Origin: DASYRX01 sp035253645
GTDB lineage: Bacteria; Gemmatimonadota; Gemmatimonadetes; Gemmatimonadales; Gemmatimonadaceae
Length of the DNA stretch: 13,208 nucleotides
Assembly: GCA_035253645.1 (NCBI GenBank)
Contig: DATFBW010000220.1
Coordinates: 1 to 13,208, forward strand
Reading direction: 5' to 3'
Shown: positions 7,410 to 13,208 of the stretch, one piece after another
Position numbering within the stretch: position 1 is the first letter of the stretch
Layout: each line of letters starts with the position of its first letter
Made by a program: the position numbers and the translations under genes
Notes under the pieces: model-generated
Database searches by the model: none
Seen by the model: the letters and a program-made list of their open reading frames with translations, nothing else
What the model was told of the DNA's origin: nothing

Positions 7410-8696
7410 GTGCACCATAGATACGCCTTGGCGGCGCTCCTCACCCTCGCGCCGCTCGGCTGCAAGACCTCCTTCCTCGGCTTCGGCACCACGCCGGCTG
7501 AAGCGCTGCGCAACGCGAGCGACGGCCTCACGTCGCACGCCCTGCGCTTCGACGACGTCGTGCGCGACACGAAGTTCACAAACAGCCGCTCGCTGATCAG
7601 TCGTCACGCACTCACTCCGTCCCGCATCTACGCCGATACCGCGGTCTGGAACGAAATGAACGACCGCGATTCATCTCGCTCCATCACAATCGCCGGCAAC
7701 TTCGATCATCAACGTGGGGGCTACACATTTCGCGCGAGCCCGAGCCTCGGTACCCCGAATACGCTCGGCGATTCGCGCCACGTGATGCGCCTTTCGCTCG
7801 GCGCCGACGGCGCGTACGCCTGGGACACGTCTGTGGAGCACGCGATCGGTGCGCTCCCGGCGAGGTTCGCCGGGCGAGCTATCGCAGGCTTTCTGGAGTC
7901 CGCCGAGTCGTCTGTGACGCGCGATTTGCGCAGCGAAAGTGTCGCGGCGTTCCCGCGGACCGCGCGCGCGTTAGGCAGGCTCTTTTCGCTCGATTCGGCG
8001 CGCGCGAGCTCCATGCCTGACGGCTCGACGACAGTGTCGATCGCCATCCGCTGGCACTCGAGCGGCATCCGTCCGACCATGCCGAACTTCGCGAGCTACG
8101 TCGCCAAGTACATCGAGCCGTCGCGCTACTTCATCGCGCTCACCGACGTCCGAGGCCTCACGTTCTTCCAGGTCCGCGGTGACCGTGGACTGATGCGCGT
8201 TAGGTGGCGCTCCAAGGACGGCAAGCTTCTGCCGCTGGATGGGGGATCCACCGCGATGCCCGATACGCTCAGGATCCGGATGGACTTCAACACCAAATAC
8301 AAGGTATTTCGCGTCGGCTTCGCGGAGCTGGTGGGCGATTTCATCATCCAGAGGCGCGAGCAGCAGATCGGGTGGATGATGCGCTTCCAGCAGGAGCCAA
8401 AGTGGCAGCTCCCGCTCTTTACCGAAACGCTCATCCGGTCCCCGCTCCGGCGTCCGTTTCAGGGACGCGGATCCGAGATGTACCTCGGCCTGGACGACAA
8501 CCCCGGGCAAACATTGCTCGTTAGGCGAGTCCACACCGAAGTCAAAGAGAGCGCGATCGTTCGCTGGCTCGGCGGACTCGGCGCCACCGCGATGAGCGAT
8601 TTCCAGGGCCGTACTGAGGCGGAGGAAAACCGCTTTTTGAATGAGGCGTTCGTGGCGCTCCGCGCGGACGCCCAGGAGGTACTGGGCGGGAAGTAA
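7410..8696 (+). CDS. Putative exported lipoprotein of unknown function
   Basis: I do not recognise a domain in this 428-residue protein. It begins with a short basic stretch and a hydrophobic segment ending LAPLGC, with cysteine 18 a plausible lipidation site, although Leu at -2 and Pro at -3 are not the consensus lipobox. A PAEALRNASDGL helix follows, then about 380 residues rich in beta-type and aromatic segments (GGYTFRASPS, MRLSLGADGAYAW, YIEPSRYFIALTDVRGLTFFQVRG, LRIRMDFNTKYKVFRVG) and a C-terminal helix (EENRFLNEAFVALRAD). This suggests an envelope beta-rich fold. The GTG start at 7410 is taken because it gives the signal peptide; no Shine-Dalgarno precedes it, so the start is tentative. 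Three CGTTAGG words (7969, 8198, 8519) fall inside and force TTA or AGG codons. The 49-bp inverted repeat with a T7 run lies 43 bases after its stop and may end the transcript. Confidence 0.8.
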   Translation: MHHRYALAALLTLAPLGCKTSFLGFGTTPAEALRNASDGLTSHALRFDDVVRDTKFTNSRSLISRHALTPSRIYADTAVWNEMNDRDSSRSITIAGNFDHQRGGYTFRASPSLGTPNTLGDSRHVMRLSLGADGAYAWDTSVEHAIGALPARFAGRAIAGFLESAESSVTRDLRSESVAAFPRTARALGRLFSLDSARASSMPDGSTTVSIAIRWHSSGIRPTMPNFASYVAKYIEPSRYFIALTDVRGLTFFQVRGDRGLMRVRWRSKDGKLLPLDGGSTAMPDTLRIRMDFNTKYKVFRVGFAELVGDFIIQRREQQIGWMMRFQQEPKWQLPLFTETLIRSPLRRPFQGRGSEMYLGLDDNPGQTLLVRRVHTEVKESAIVRWLGGLGATAMSDFQGRTEAEENRFLNEAFVALRADAQEVLGGK

Positions 8697-9036
8697 CGCC
8701 TGACCGGGTAGCCGGAACCAGGAGGCCTGACCTCACACAAAAACATGGAGCTTCGAGTCACGAGTTGCGCGTGCCGAGTCCCGAGCACAGCAAGCTCGCT
8801 GGAGTGTTCTTTCGGGTGAGCTACTCATGCTCGGAACTCGGTACTCGAAACCGGTCACTCGAAGCTTCATGTTTTTTTAGTGTTGCCGACCCGCAACCTC
8901 AAGACTCCTGAGTTAGACTCCGGGAGGAGCCGGAGTACATCAGCCTTGGGTAAACTACGTTCAAGACGGGCGGCCGGCCCCGTACCATCATAAAGGCCAC
9001 GCCACAACGTAAGCCGCCCATACCAATGACAACCGT
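8697..9036. other. 340-base gene-free region between lipoprotein and phosphatase genes
   Basis: No credible coding frame is present. Its left half holds the long inverted repeat at 8739-8876. Right of this lies a small palindrome, ACTCCGG and CCGGAGT around a GAGGAG centre (about 8919-8938), of unknown role. The last 100 bases must carry the promoter of the phosphatase gene, but no convincing -35/-10 pair was found. Confidence 0.6.
8739..8876. repeat. 49-bp imperfect inverted repeat built of CGAGT heptads
   Basis: The left arm (8739-8787) and the reverse complement of the right arm (8828-8876) match at 41 of 49 positions, without gaps, around a 40-base loop. Both arms begin AAAAACATG and then run as five successive heptads of the form NNCGAGT (for example TTCGAGT, GCCGAGT, CCCGAGC). 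The right arm is followed by a T7 run (8872-8878) and the left arm reads into T5 on the minus strand, so the structure could act as a large two-way terminator. It could also be a MITE-like or REP-like intergenic element. There is no transposase. Confidence 0.8.
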
Positions 9037-9648
9037 ATGCGTACTCTGATCACCGCCGCCCTCGCCGCAGCGCTCCTTCTCCCGACCGCCGGCTACGCAC
9101 AGAAGCTCGTTAGGCAGGAGTCCATCCGCGCGCTGCCGGACCCGGTGCTGCTCGACACTTCAGGAATGTTTCTGCAGCGTTACGCGAAGGTGGGTGACGA
9201 TCTGTTCATCGCCGGCCAGCCGACCGAGCGCGCGCTACGAGAGATGAAGGCGCAAGGTATCACCACGGTCGTAAACCTTCGGATGCCAGCCGAGATGGCG
9301 CGCGTCGGTTACGACGAGAAGAAGCTCGTCGAAGAGCTGGGAATGAAATACGTGCACATACCCATGCGCGGCGGCGAAGGAGAGTTCGCGTATTCGCCGC
9401 AAACGCTGAGCAAGTTCGCGGATGTCATGCAATCCGCCGACGGCAAGGTTCTCCTGCACTGCACGATTGCCTGGCGCGCGAGCCACATCTGGGCCGCGTA
9501 CCTCATTCAGCGCGGTGTGCCCGAGTTGAAGGCGCTCGACCACGCCCGTGCGATCAACTTGATGGACGATCACCGCATGGACGAAAGTGGACGACAGCCG
9601 GTCGAGATGTTCCTCGGCCGCAAGCTGGACGGGATACGTCGGCCCTAA
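9037..9648 (+). CDS. Exported DUF442/BLH-type protein phosphatase
   Basis: The 203-residue product has a clear signal peptide (residues 1-21, cleavage after GYA) and so acts outside the cytoplasm. The body matches the dual-specificity-like BLH/DUF442 phosphatases: LFIAGQPTERALREMKAQGITTVVNLR at 56-82, with the family GQP and GI-T-VVNLR-P-E signatures, then VHIPMRG, and the catalytic loop HCTIAWRAS at 141-149. Cys142 would be the nucleophile and Arg147 the phosphate-binding arginine, a C-x4-R spacing as in DUF442. The loop lacks the Ser-Gly that many relatives have, so activity is uncertain. The substrate is unknown. ATG at 9037 has no good Shine-Dalgarno, but the signal peptide fixes it. Its TAA stop lies inside a CCTAACG word, and it converges on the lipoprotein gene with 11 bases between stops. 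Confidence 0.87.
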   Translation: MRTLITAALAAALLLPTAGYAQKLVRQESIRALPDPVLLDTSGMFLQRYAKVGDDLFIAGQPTERALREMKAQGITTVVNLRMPAEMARVGYDEKKLVEELGMKYVHIPMRGGEGEFAYSPQTLSKFADVMQSADGKVLLHCTIAWRASHIWAAYLIQRGVPELKALDHARAINLMDDHRMDESGRQPVEMFLGRKLDGIRRP

Positions 9649-9659
9649 CGTTCGTCAGC

Positions 9660-10286
9660 CTAACACGTCACGGTCGGGTTCCAGGGCGAGAACATCCCGT
9701 TCGGGTTCGTTGTCCAGATCCATACATGCAGTTCGTAGTGAGGGATCGGGTTGGCGTTCCCCGGGAAGGTGTGCAGGCTTGCGAGTAGTGGCTCCCCGAG
9801 AACCTCCGGTGGTGCCGCACCGGCCCCGTGGACCCGCTCCCATGCCGCTGTGAAGACCAGATACTCGACGCCGACGAGATGCACCTCGCCATCCGGCCGT
9901 TTCTCGTATAACAGCATCTCTGGCTGAAGTGGATCGATTGTCGCGTCCCCTGCCGCCGGATTCGCCGCGCCACCGCGCAGGGCCAGGTTGACGCGGTGAT
10001 ATCCCATGTTCCCGTCTGCGCTGGTCGGACACGTTGCGCCGGCGGCAAAGGGATCCGGCGACCAGACCGAGTACCCAGCGGCAGCAGCTGCGTCGAGACT
10101 ATGGAACTTGGCTGTTATGTGTCGAATCTCGGCGAGGCCGCTCAGTACGTCGGGGCCAAGGTCGCCGATGCCACGTGACGCGCTGATGTGAGCATGTCCG
10201 ATCGCGTCATAGGTAGCGGCGGTTGGCCGATCTGCAGCGCAGCCGAGCGTGGTGAGCGTTAGCGTGGCGACAACAAGACGACGCAT
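9660..10286 (-). CDS. Putative small lipoprotein of unknown function
   Basis: The 208-residue product starts MRRLVVATLTLTTLGCAAD, a signal peptide with a cysteine at 16 that could be lipidated, though TLG is not a strict lipobox. The start at 10286 is chosen over the longer frame (10352) because GAGGAGG lies five bases upstream and the signal peptide begins there. The mature part has a helix (LAEIRHITAKFHSLDAAAAAGY), then GYHRVNLAL, DPLQPEMLLYEKRPDGEVHLVGVEYLVF and a C-terminus PHYELHVWIWTTNPNGMFSPWNP. I recall similar uncharacterised proteins with HYELHVW and NPNGMF motifs in several soil bacteria, but no function is known. It is divergent from the BTAD regulator across 159 bases, which makes it a natural target of that regulator (inference). 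Confidence 0.87.
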   Translation of the reverse strand: MRRLVVATLTLTTLGCAADRPTAATYDAIGHAHISASRGIGDLGPDVLSGLAEIRHITAKFHSLDAAAAAGYSVWSPDPFAAGATCPTSADGNMGYHRVNLALRGGAANPAAGDATIDPLQPEMLLYEKRPDGEVHLVGVEYLVFTAAWERVHGAGAAPPEVLGEPLLASLHTFPGNANPIPHYELHVWIWTTNPNGMFSPWNPTVTC

Positions 10287-10357
10287 TGAAACCTCCTCGA
10301 AGTGAAACTGATCGCGGACATTGGAGCGGCTACGGCCGGGATTTGCCCTCACCGTTC

Positions 10358-10386
10358 TTGACCAGCGTGCGCGTTGCCTCTACGCT
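10358..10386 (+). promoter_or_regulatory. Candidate promoter of the BTAD regulator gene
   Basis: TTGACC (10358-10363), close to the -35 consensus, is followed after 17 bases by TACGCT (10381-10386), a weak -10. Initiation near 10393 would give a leader of about 53 bases containing the CTCACA repeats. The weak -10 is what an activator-dependent promoter would show. Moderate support only. Confidence 0.4.
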
Positions 10387-10397
10387 AGCCCAGCCAT

Positions 10398-10426
10398 CTC
10401 ACACCGGACTCACAGCACGCTCACAG
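10398..10426. promoter_or_regulatory. Three CTCACA direct repeats at 11-bp spacing (candidate SARP-type binding site)
   Basis: CTCACA occurs at 10398, 10409 and 10420, an exact 11-bp period, with a following C or G making each a heptamer CTCACA[CG]. SARP-type regulators bind tandem heptamers repeated every 11 bp, one helical turn, and the adjacent gene encodes a protein with that class of DNA-binding domain. The repeats end 20 bases before its ATG and about 112 bases upstream of the divergent lipoprotein gene, so they could serve autoregulation or activation of the neighbour. Confidence 0.5.
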
Positions 10427-10445
10427 GACAACGTTTCGAGCGGCG

Positions 10446-12398
10446 ATGTTCGATCTGAAGTTGTTCGGTGGACTTTCATTGGAGAGCAGTTCGGCTCCAC
10501 TAGCAGCGAACGTCCACCAGCGGCGCCGACTCAGCTTACTGGCGATCCTTGCCCTCGCCGGAGAACGCGGGATTTCGCGCGAGCGCGTCCAGGCGCATCT
10601 GTGGCCCGAGAGCGCCGCGGAACGGGCGCGTCACGCCCTGGATCAGTTGCTTTACGCCACGCGGCAGAACCTCGGCCACGACGCGATCCTGTCGAGCACG
10701 AGCGACCTGCGTCTCAATCGCGTCCTGTTTCGTGTCGACGTGTGGGAATTTGACCATGCGGTCAGCAGGGAAGATTGGGATTGCGCGGTCCAGCTTTATA
10801 AAGGCCCTATCCTCAACGGCCATCATCTAATCAGCAGTTCCGATTTCCAGTTATGGCTGGATGCGGAGCGAAACCAGCGAGAGCGTGATTACCATCGAGC
10901 GCTCGAGGCACTCGCCCGAGACGCGACCGCGCGCGGAGAACACAAAGAGGCCGTGCAGTGGTGGCTTCGGCGGTCCACGGCGGATCCACTTAGCGCACCT
11001 GTCGCGCTCGATCTTATGCGTGCGCTCGCGGCCGCGGGCGACGGTACGGGTGCCGTGAAGCATGCCCGCGCGCATCAACAGCTGGTTCGAACGGCGCTCG
11101 AAGTCGAGCCCGATCCTACGGTAGACGCGCTTGCAGCCACACTGGCTAGCCGTTGCCGTCCTCTGGCGGATGACATGGGATCGACCGACTCGTTAGGCAC
11201 AGATCTCTCGGCGGATGGGCCGGGCGATTCCGGCGAGCCTCCGATAGCGCCAGGTGCGCCGTCCGAATTGCCGGTAACAAGAACACCGCGCGTTGTTCGC
11301 CGCTCACGTCGTATTCATGTGGCGATCGCGGCGCTCGCTTTGAGTCTCGTGGCTACGTCGATCCTTGTCCGTGCCGAATGGCATCCCTCTTCGCAGGTTT
11401 CCGCCACGTCGGTCGATCGAGGACGCACCCAGGACGCCGAAGCGCACGCGCTGTACCTGCGTGGCCGTGTGGAATGGCAGAAGCGCACGCAGGATGGGCT
11501 CGGGAACGCAGTGGTCCTCTTCCGCCGAGCCACCGAGCGTGATCCGATGTACGCTGCCGCGTTCGCAGGGCTGGCGCAGTCATACGCGATGCTCGCCTAC
11601 TTTGGCTTCGCTGATGCCGATGCGATGTTTCCGAAGGCGAGGGCCGCCGCGTTGCGGGCAATAGAATTCGACTCGGGCGCCGGCGAAGCGTACGCCGCTC
11701 TTGGACAGGCACTCGCCTGGCAACACGAATGGAAAGAGGCAGAGACGGCGTATCGACGGGCCATCGCGCTCGCGCCTGATGACGCGACCGTGCGCCAATG
11801 GTATGCCCTGCTCCTCGCGTACGCCGGACGGATAGACGAAGCGGTACTTCAGACGCGCGACGCAAGTAGCCTGGATCCGCTTTCAGTGCAGATAAACAAC
11901 ATGCACGGGATGATGCTGTTTCACTCCGGCGACATAGCCGGCGCCCTGCGGCAGTTCGAACGAACAGTTAGAGCGGAGCCAGATTCGGTTTGGGTATGGC
12001 AGAATCCATGGGTGCTGTCAAACTTCGGGCGCGTCGCTGCCGCTGCGGGGCGCCACAGCGAGGCAGTGAGGCTTATCGAGACGGCGATCCACGCTGTGCC
12101 AGGGCACCCGAGGCCACTGCTGGATCTCGCTCACGTCTATATCGACGACAACGACCCGATGCGTGCGCGCGCCGCTTTTGCGCGCGCGGATACTAGTCAC
12201 GCGCACTACGAGATTTACCGCGCCCTGCTGCATGCGCTTCTCGGCGAGTTCGATGAGGCGTTCGCTCGCTTCCAAATGGTGAACGACTGGCCGTTGCCGG
12301 CTCTGCTTCAAGTCAATAACGAGCGACACTACCTCGTGTTCCGAGCGGATCCGCGGTTCCAGGAAATTCGGAAGCGGCTTAACTTGCCGCCGCGCTGA
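10446..12398 (+). CDS. Membrane-anchored SARP/BTAD transcriptional regulator with TPR sensor
   Basis: The 650-residue protein has four parts. Residues 1-95 are an OmpR/SARP-like winged helix (LKLFGGLSLE; RRRLSLLAILALAGERGISRERVQAHLWPE, ARHALDQLLYATRQNL). Residues about 100-235 are the bacterial transcriptional activator domain (DVWEFDHAV to VEPDPTVDALAATL). A Ser/Pro/Gly-rich linker is followed by one membrane helix at 289-308 (HVAIAALALSLVATSILV) preceded by RRSRR, so the N-terminus is cytoplasmic. Residues 330-600 are TPR repeats (AEAHALYLRGRVEW; AYAALGQALAWQHEWKEAETAYRRAIAL; DIAGALRQFERTV) on the outer side. It is therefore a one-component, membrane-bound regulator that may sense envelope proteins or ligands by its TPRs. 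The start lacks a strong Shine-Dalgarno. A CGTTAGGC word at 11191 adds a TTA codon in the linker. Confidence 0.9.
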   Translation: MFDLKLFGGLSLESSSAPLAANVHQRRRLSLLAILALAGERGISRERVQAHLWPESAAERARHALDQLLYATRQNLGHDAILSSTSDLRLNRVLFRVDVWEFDHAVSREDWDCAVQLYKGPILNGHHLISSSDFQLWLDAERNQRERDYHRALEALARDATARGEHKEAVQWWLRRSTADPLSAPVALDLMRALAAAGDGTGAVKHARAHQQLVRTALEVEPDPTVDALAATLASRCRPLADDMGSTDSLGTDLSADGPGDSGEPPIAPGAPSELPVTRTPRVVRRSRRIHVAIAALALSLVATSILVRAEWHPSSQVSATSVDRGRTQDAEAHALYLRGRVEWQKRTQDGLGNAVVLFRRATERDPMYAAAFAGLAQSYAMLAYFGFADADAMFPKARAAALRAIEFDSGAGEAYAALGQALAWQHEWKEAETAYRRAIALAPDDATVRQWYALLLAYAGRIDEAVLQTRDASSLDPLSVQINNMHGMMLFHSGDIAGALRQFERTVRAEPDSVWVWQNPWVLSNFGRVAAAAGRHSEAVRLIETAIHAVPGHPRPLLDLAHVYIDDNDPMRARAAFARADTSHAHYEIYRALLHALLGEFDEAFARFQMVNDWPLPALLQVNNERHYLVFRADPRFQEIRKRLNLPPR

Positions 12399-12484
12399 CA
12401 TCGCGTTAGGCGATTGTGTCTGACGGCCACGATTCGCGCTCGTTAGGGCTGCTCGCCGCTCAGGCTGTAGATCTGTGGTACCAA

Positions 12485-12517
12485 ACAAAAACGCCGCTGA
12501 TCATACATCAGCGGCGT
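12485..12517 (-). terminator. Rho-independent terminator downstream of tRNA-Ala
   Basis: ACGCCGCTGAT (12491-12501) and ATCAGCGGCGT (12507-12517) form an 11-bp perfect stem with a five-base loop. On the minus strand it is followed by TTTTTG and TTT, a proper U-tract. It lies about 120 bases beyond the tRNA-Ala gene and would also stand at the end of the BTAD gene on the plus strand, where the tail is weaker (CTTCGTT). The 92 bases between the BTAD stop and the stem hold only two CGTTAGG words. Confidence 0.8.
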
Positions 12518-12637
12518 CTTCGTTAGTTGTGCGGCGCACACCTCAGAGACCGACCACGCACACCGTCATTTGAACTCTACGTCCTACCGAACGGCGGCGG
12601 GTCTTAATCCCGGAGGCGATACATCCGCACACATCTA

Positions 12638-12710
12638 TGGAGCTGAGGGGGATCGAACCCCTGACCTCTGCAGTGCGATTGCAGCGCTCTCCCAGCTGAG
12701 CTACAGCCCC
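12638..12710 (-). tRNA. tRNA-Ala (anticodon CGC)
   Basis: The reverse complement is a complete 73-base tRNA. Acceptor GGGGCTG pairs with CAGCTCC (one G-T), discriminator A. The D-arm is GCTC around AGCTGGGA with GAGC. The anticodon stem CTGCA with TGCAG encloses ATCGCAC, giving anticodon CGC (bases 12677-12675), which reads GCG alanine codons. The T-arm is AGGGG-TTCGATC-CCCCT. CCA is not encoded. A C34 alanine tRNA is in keeping with the high use of GCG in this genome. Confidence 0.95.
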
Positions 12711-13094
12711 GAAAGTGCAAGACCGAGGCCGCACCAGCTTATACATCCCCGGTCGCACCCCGGTTTCAAACGAACGGCCCCGCGCCTTGGCGGGGCCGGA
12801 CGACCGAAACCTACGACGGTCAGACCGGAAGTCAAGCAGCAAACCCCGCTGCTCGTTCAGGATGACGACGCGCAACTCCAAGCGCAACACAACGATAAGG
12901 CGAAGCAACAGGTCTGCGCAGATCGTTGCGCCGGAAGCTCGATTTCCTGAGATGCGAAATCTGCGTAAACCTGCGGAACCGCGGTGACGGAACCTTTCCG
13001 GAGGATGTGAACGCGCGAACAGCAGGGGCAGTTGGTTGTATGTTTTCAACAGCAACGGTTGCCGGAACTCAACGCTCACCTAACGAGAAGTCCC
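12711..13094. other. 384-base gene-free region between tRNA-Ala and the DoxX gene
   Basis: No credible coding frame is seen; the long minus frame crossing it includes the tRNA and is spurious. It holds an 8-bp GC-rich hairpin, GGCCCCGC (12776-12783) and GCGGGGCC (12790-12797) with a GCCTTG loop, and a weaker AGCAGC/GCTGCT stem further right. It should carry the tRNA-Ala promoter on the left and the DoxX promoter on the right. CCTAACG (13079-13085) lies nine bases before the DoxX start. No ncRNA family is recognised. Confidence 0.55.
12738..12769 (-). promoter_or_regulatory. Possible promoter of tRNA-Ala
   Basis: On the minus strand TATAAG (12743-12738) is a good -10 placed 27 bases before the tRNA 5' end. 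TTGAAA (12769-12764) matches -35 well but the spacer is 20 bases, longer than the usual 16-19, so the pair may not be the true one. Confidence 0.35.
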
Positions 13095-13208
13095 ATGAAC
13101 ACCGCCCTCGATGACAGACTGCGCGTGACGGCGTTAACGGCACTCCGCATCGCCGCCGGCCTCGCCTACTTCTCGCACGGCGCGCAAAAACTCTTCGGTT
13201 GGTTTGGC
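13095..13208 (+). CDS. DoxX-family membrane protein, N-terminal part
   Basis: Only the first 38 codons are present before the right edge. The frame reads MNTALDDRLRVTALTALRIAAG, then LAYFSHGAQKLFGWFG. The combination of a first membrane helix starting LRIAAGLAYFSHG with the HGAQKLFG motif is the hallmark of the DoxX/YqjF-like family of small four-helix inner-membrane proteins, linked in some bacteria to thiosulfate oxidation or redox stress; the role of this member cannot be told. ATG at 13095 is preceded by GAGAAG six bases upstream, a passable Shine-Dalgarno. Confidence 0.8.
   Translation, partial: MNTALDDRLRVTALTALRIAAGLAYFSHGAQKLFGWFG

Noticed and set aside
7971..8534. 187-codon minus frame
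   Set aside because: Antisense to the lipoprotein gene, with no start signal or recognisable motif.
8739..8876. Heptad repeats considered as a CRISPR array
   Set aside because: The units are 7 bases, abut without spacers and face each other as an inverted repeat.
12776..12797. GC-rich hairpin considered as a terminator
   Set aside because: No T-run on the plus side and only a mixed GTTCGTTTG tail on the minus side, and no gene ends there.
12543..13079. 178-codon minus frame containing VAQLGERCNRTAEVRGSIPLSS
   Set aside because: This phrase is the well-known false translation of a tRNA gene; the frame runs through tRNA-Ala and non-coding DNA.

Overview
The window is GC-rich bacterial chromosomal DNA. 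Three things suggest Gemmatimonadota, or less likely Acidobacteriota: an ADOP-type MacB/FtsX permease behind a PadR regulator, a membrane-anchored SARP/BTAD regulator with TPR repeats, and several small exported proteins of unknown role. This is inference from gene content; no rRNA or marker gene is present.

Layout from left to right. The minus-strand C-terminally cut gene (1-1339) is a TPR-rich protein resembling LuxR-type regulators. Divergent from it is an exported SIMPL-domain protein (1494-2258, +). This converges on a minus-strand block transcribed right to left: PadR repressor (6574-6957), 912-residue ADOP permease (3839-6577, overlapping padR by 4 bases) and an orphan cNMP-binding-domain histidine kinase (2265-3770). 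A perfect palindrome carrying a TATAGT hexamer lies just upstream of padR and looks like its operator. Next come tRNA-Gln(CTG, -) with its own promoter and terminator, and a putative lipoprotein of unknown function (7410-8696, +). After a 340-base gene-free stretch holding a 49-bp inverted repeat comes an exported DUF442/BLH-type phosphatase (9037-9648, +). It converges on a second putative lipoprotein (9660-10286, -). Divergent from that lipoprotein is the BTAD-TM-TPR regulator (10446-12398, +), and their shared intergenic region carries three CTCACA repeats exactly 11 bp apart, the spacing SARP proteins recognise. The right end has tRNA-Ala(CGC, -) with a downstream terminator and the start of a DoxX-family gene (13095 onward, +).

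The most unusual signal is not a gene. The non-palindromic heptamer CGTTAGG/CCTAACG occurs 21 times in 13.2 kb (13 of them as CGTTAGGC), against roughly 1-2 expected from base composition. It appears within genes on both strands and between genes. Inside genes it nearly always brings in TTA, CTA or AGG codons that are otherwise unusual in such GC-rich coding sequence. This points to selection for the DNA word itself, as with DNA uptake sequences, HIP1 or other genome-wide signature words.

No mobile-element gene, CRISPR array, rRNA or defence system was found.
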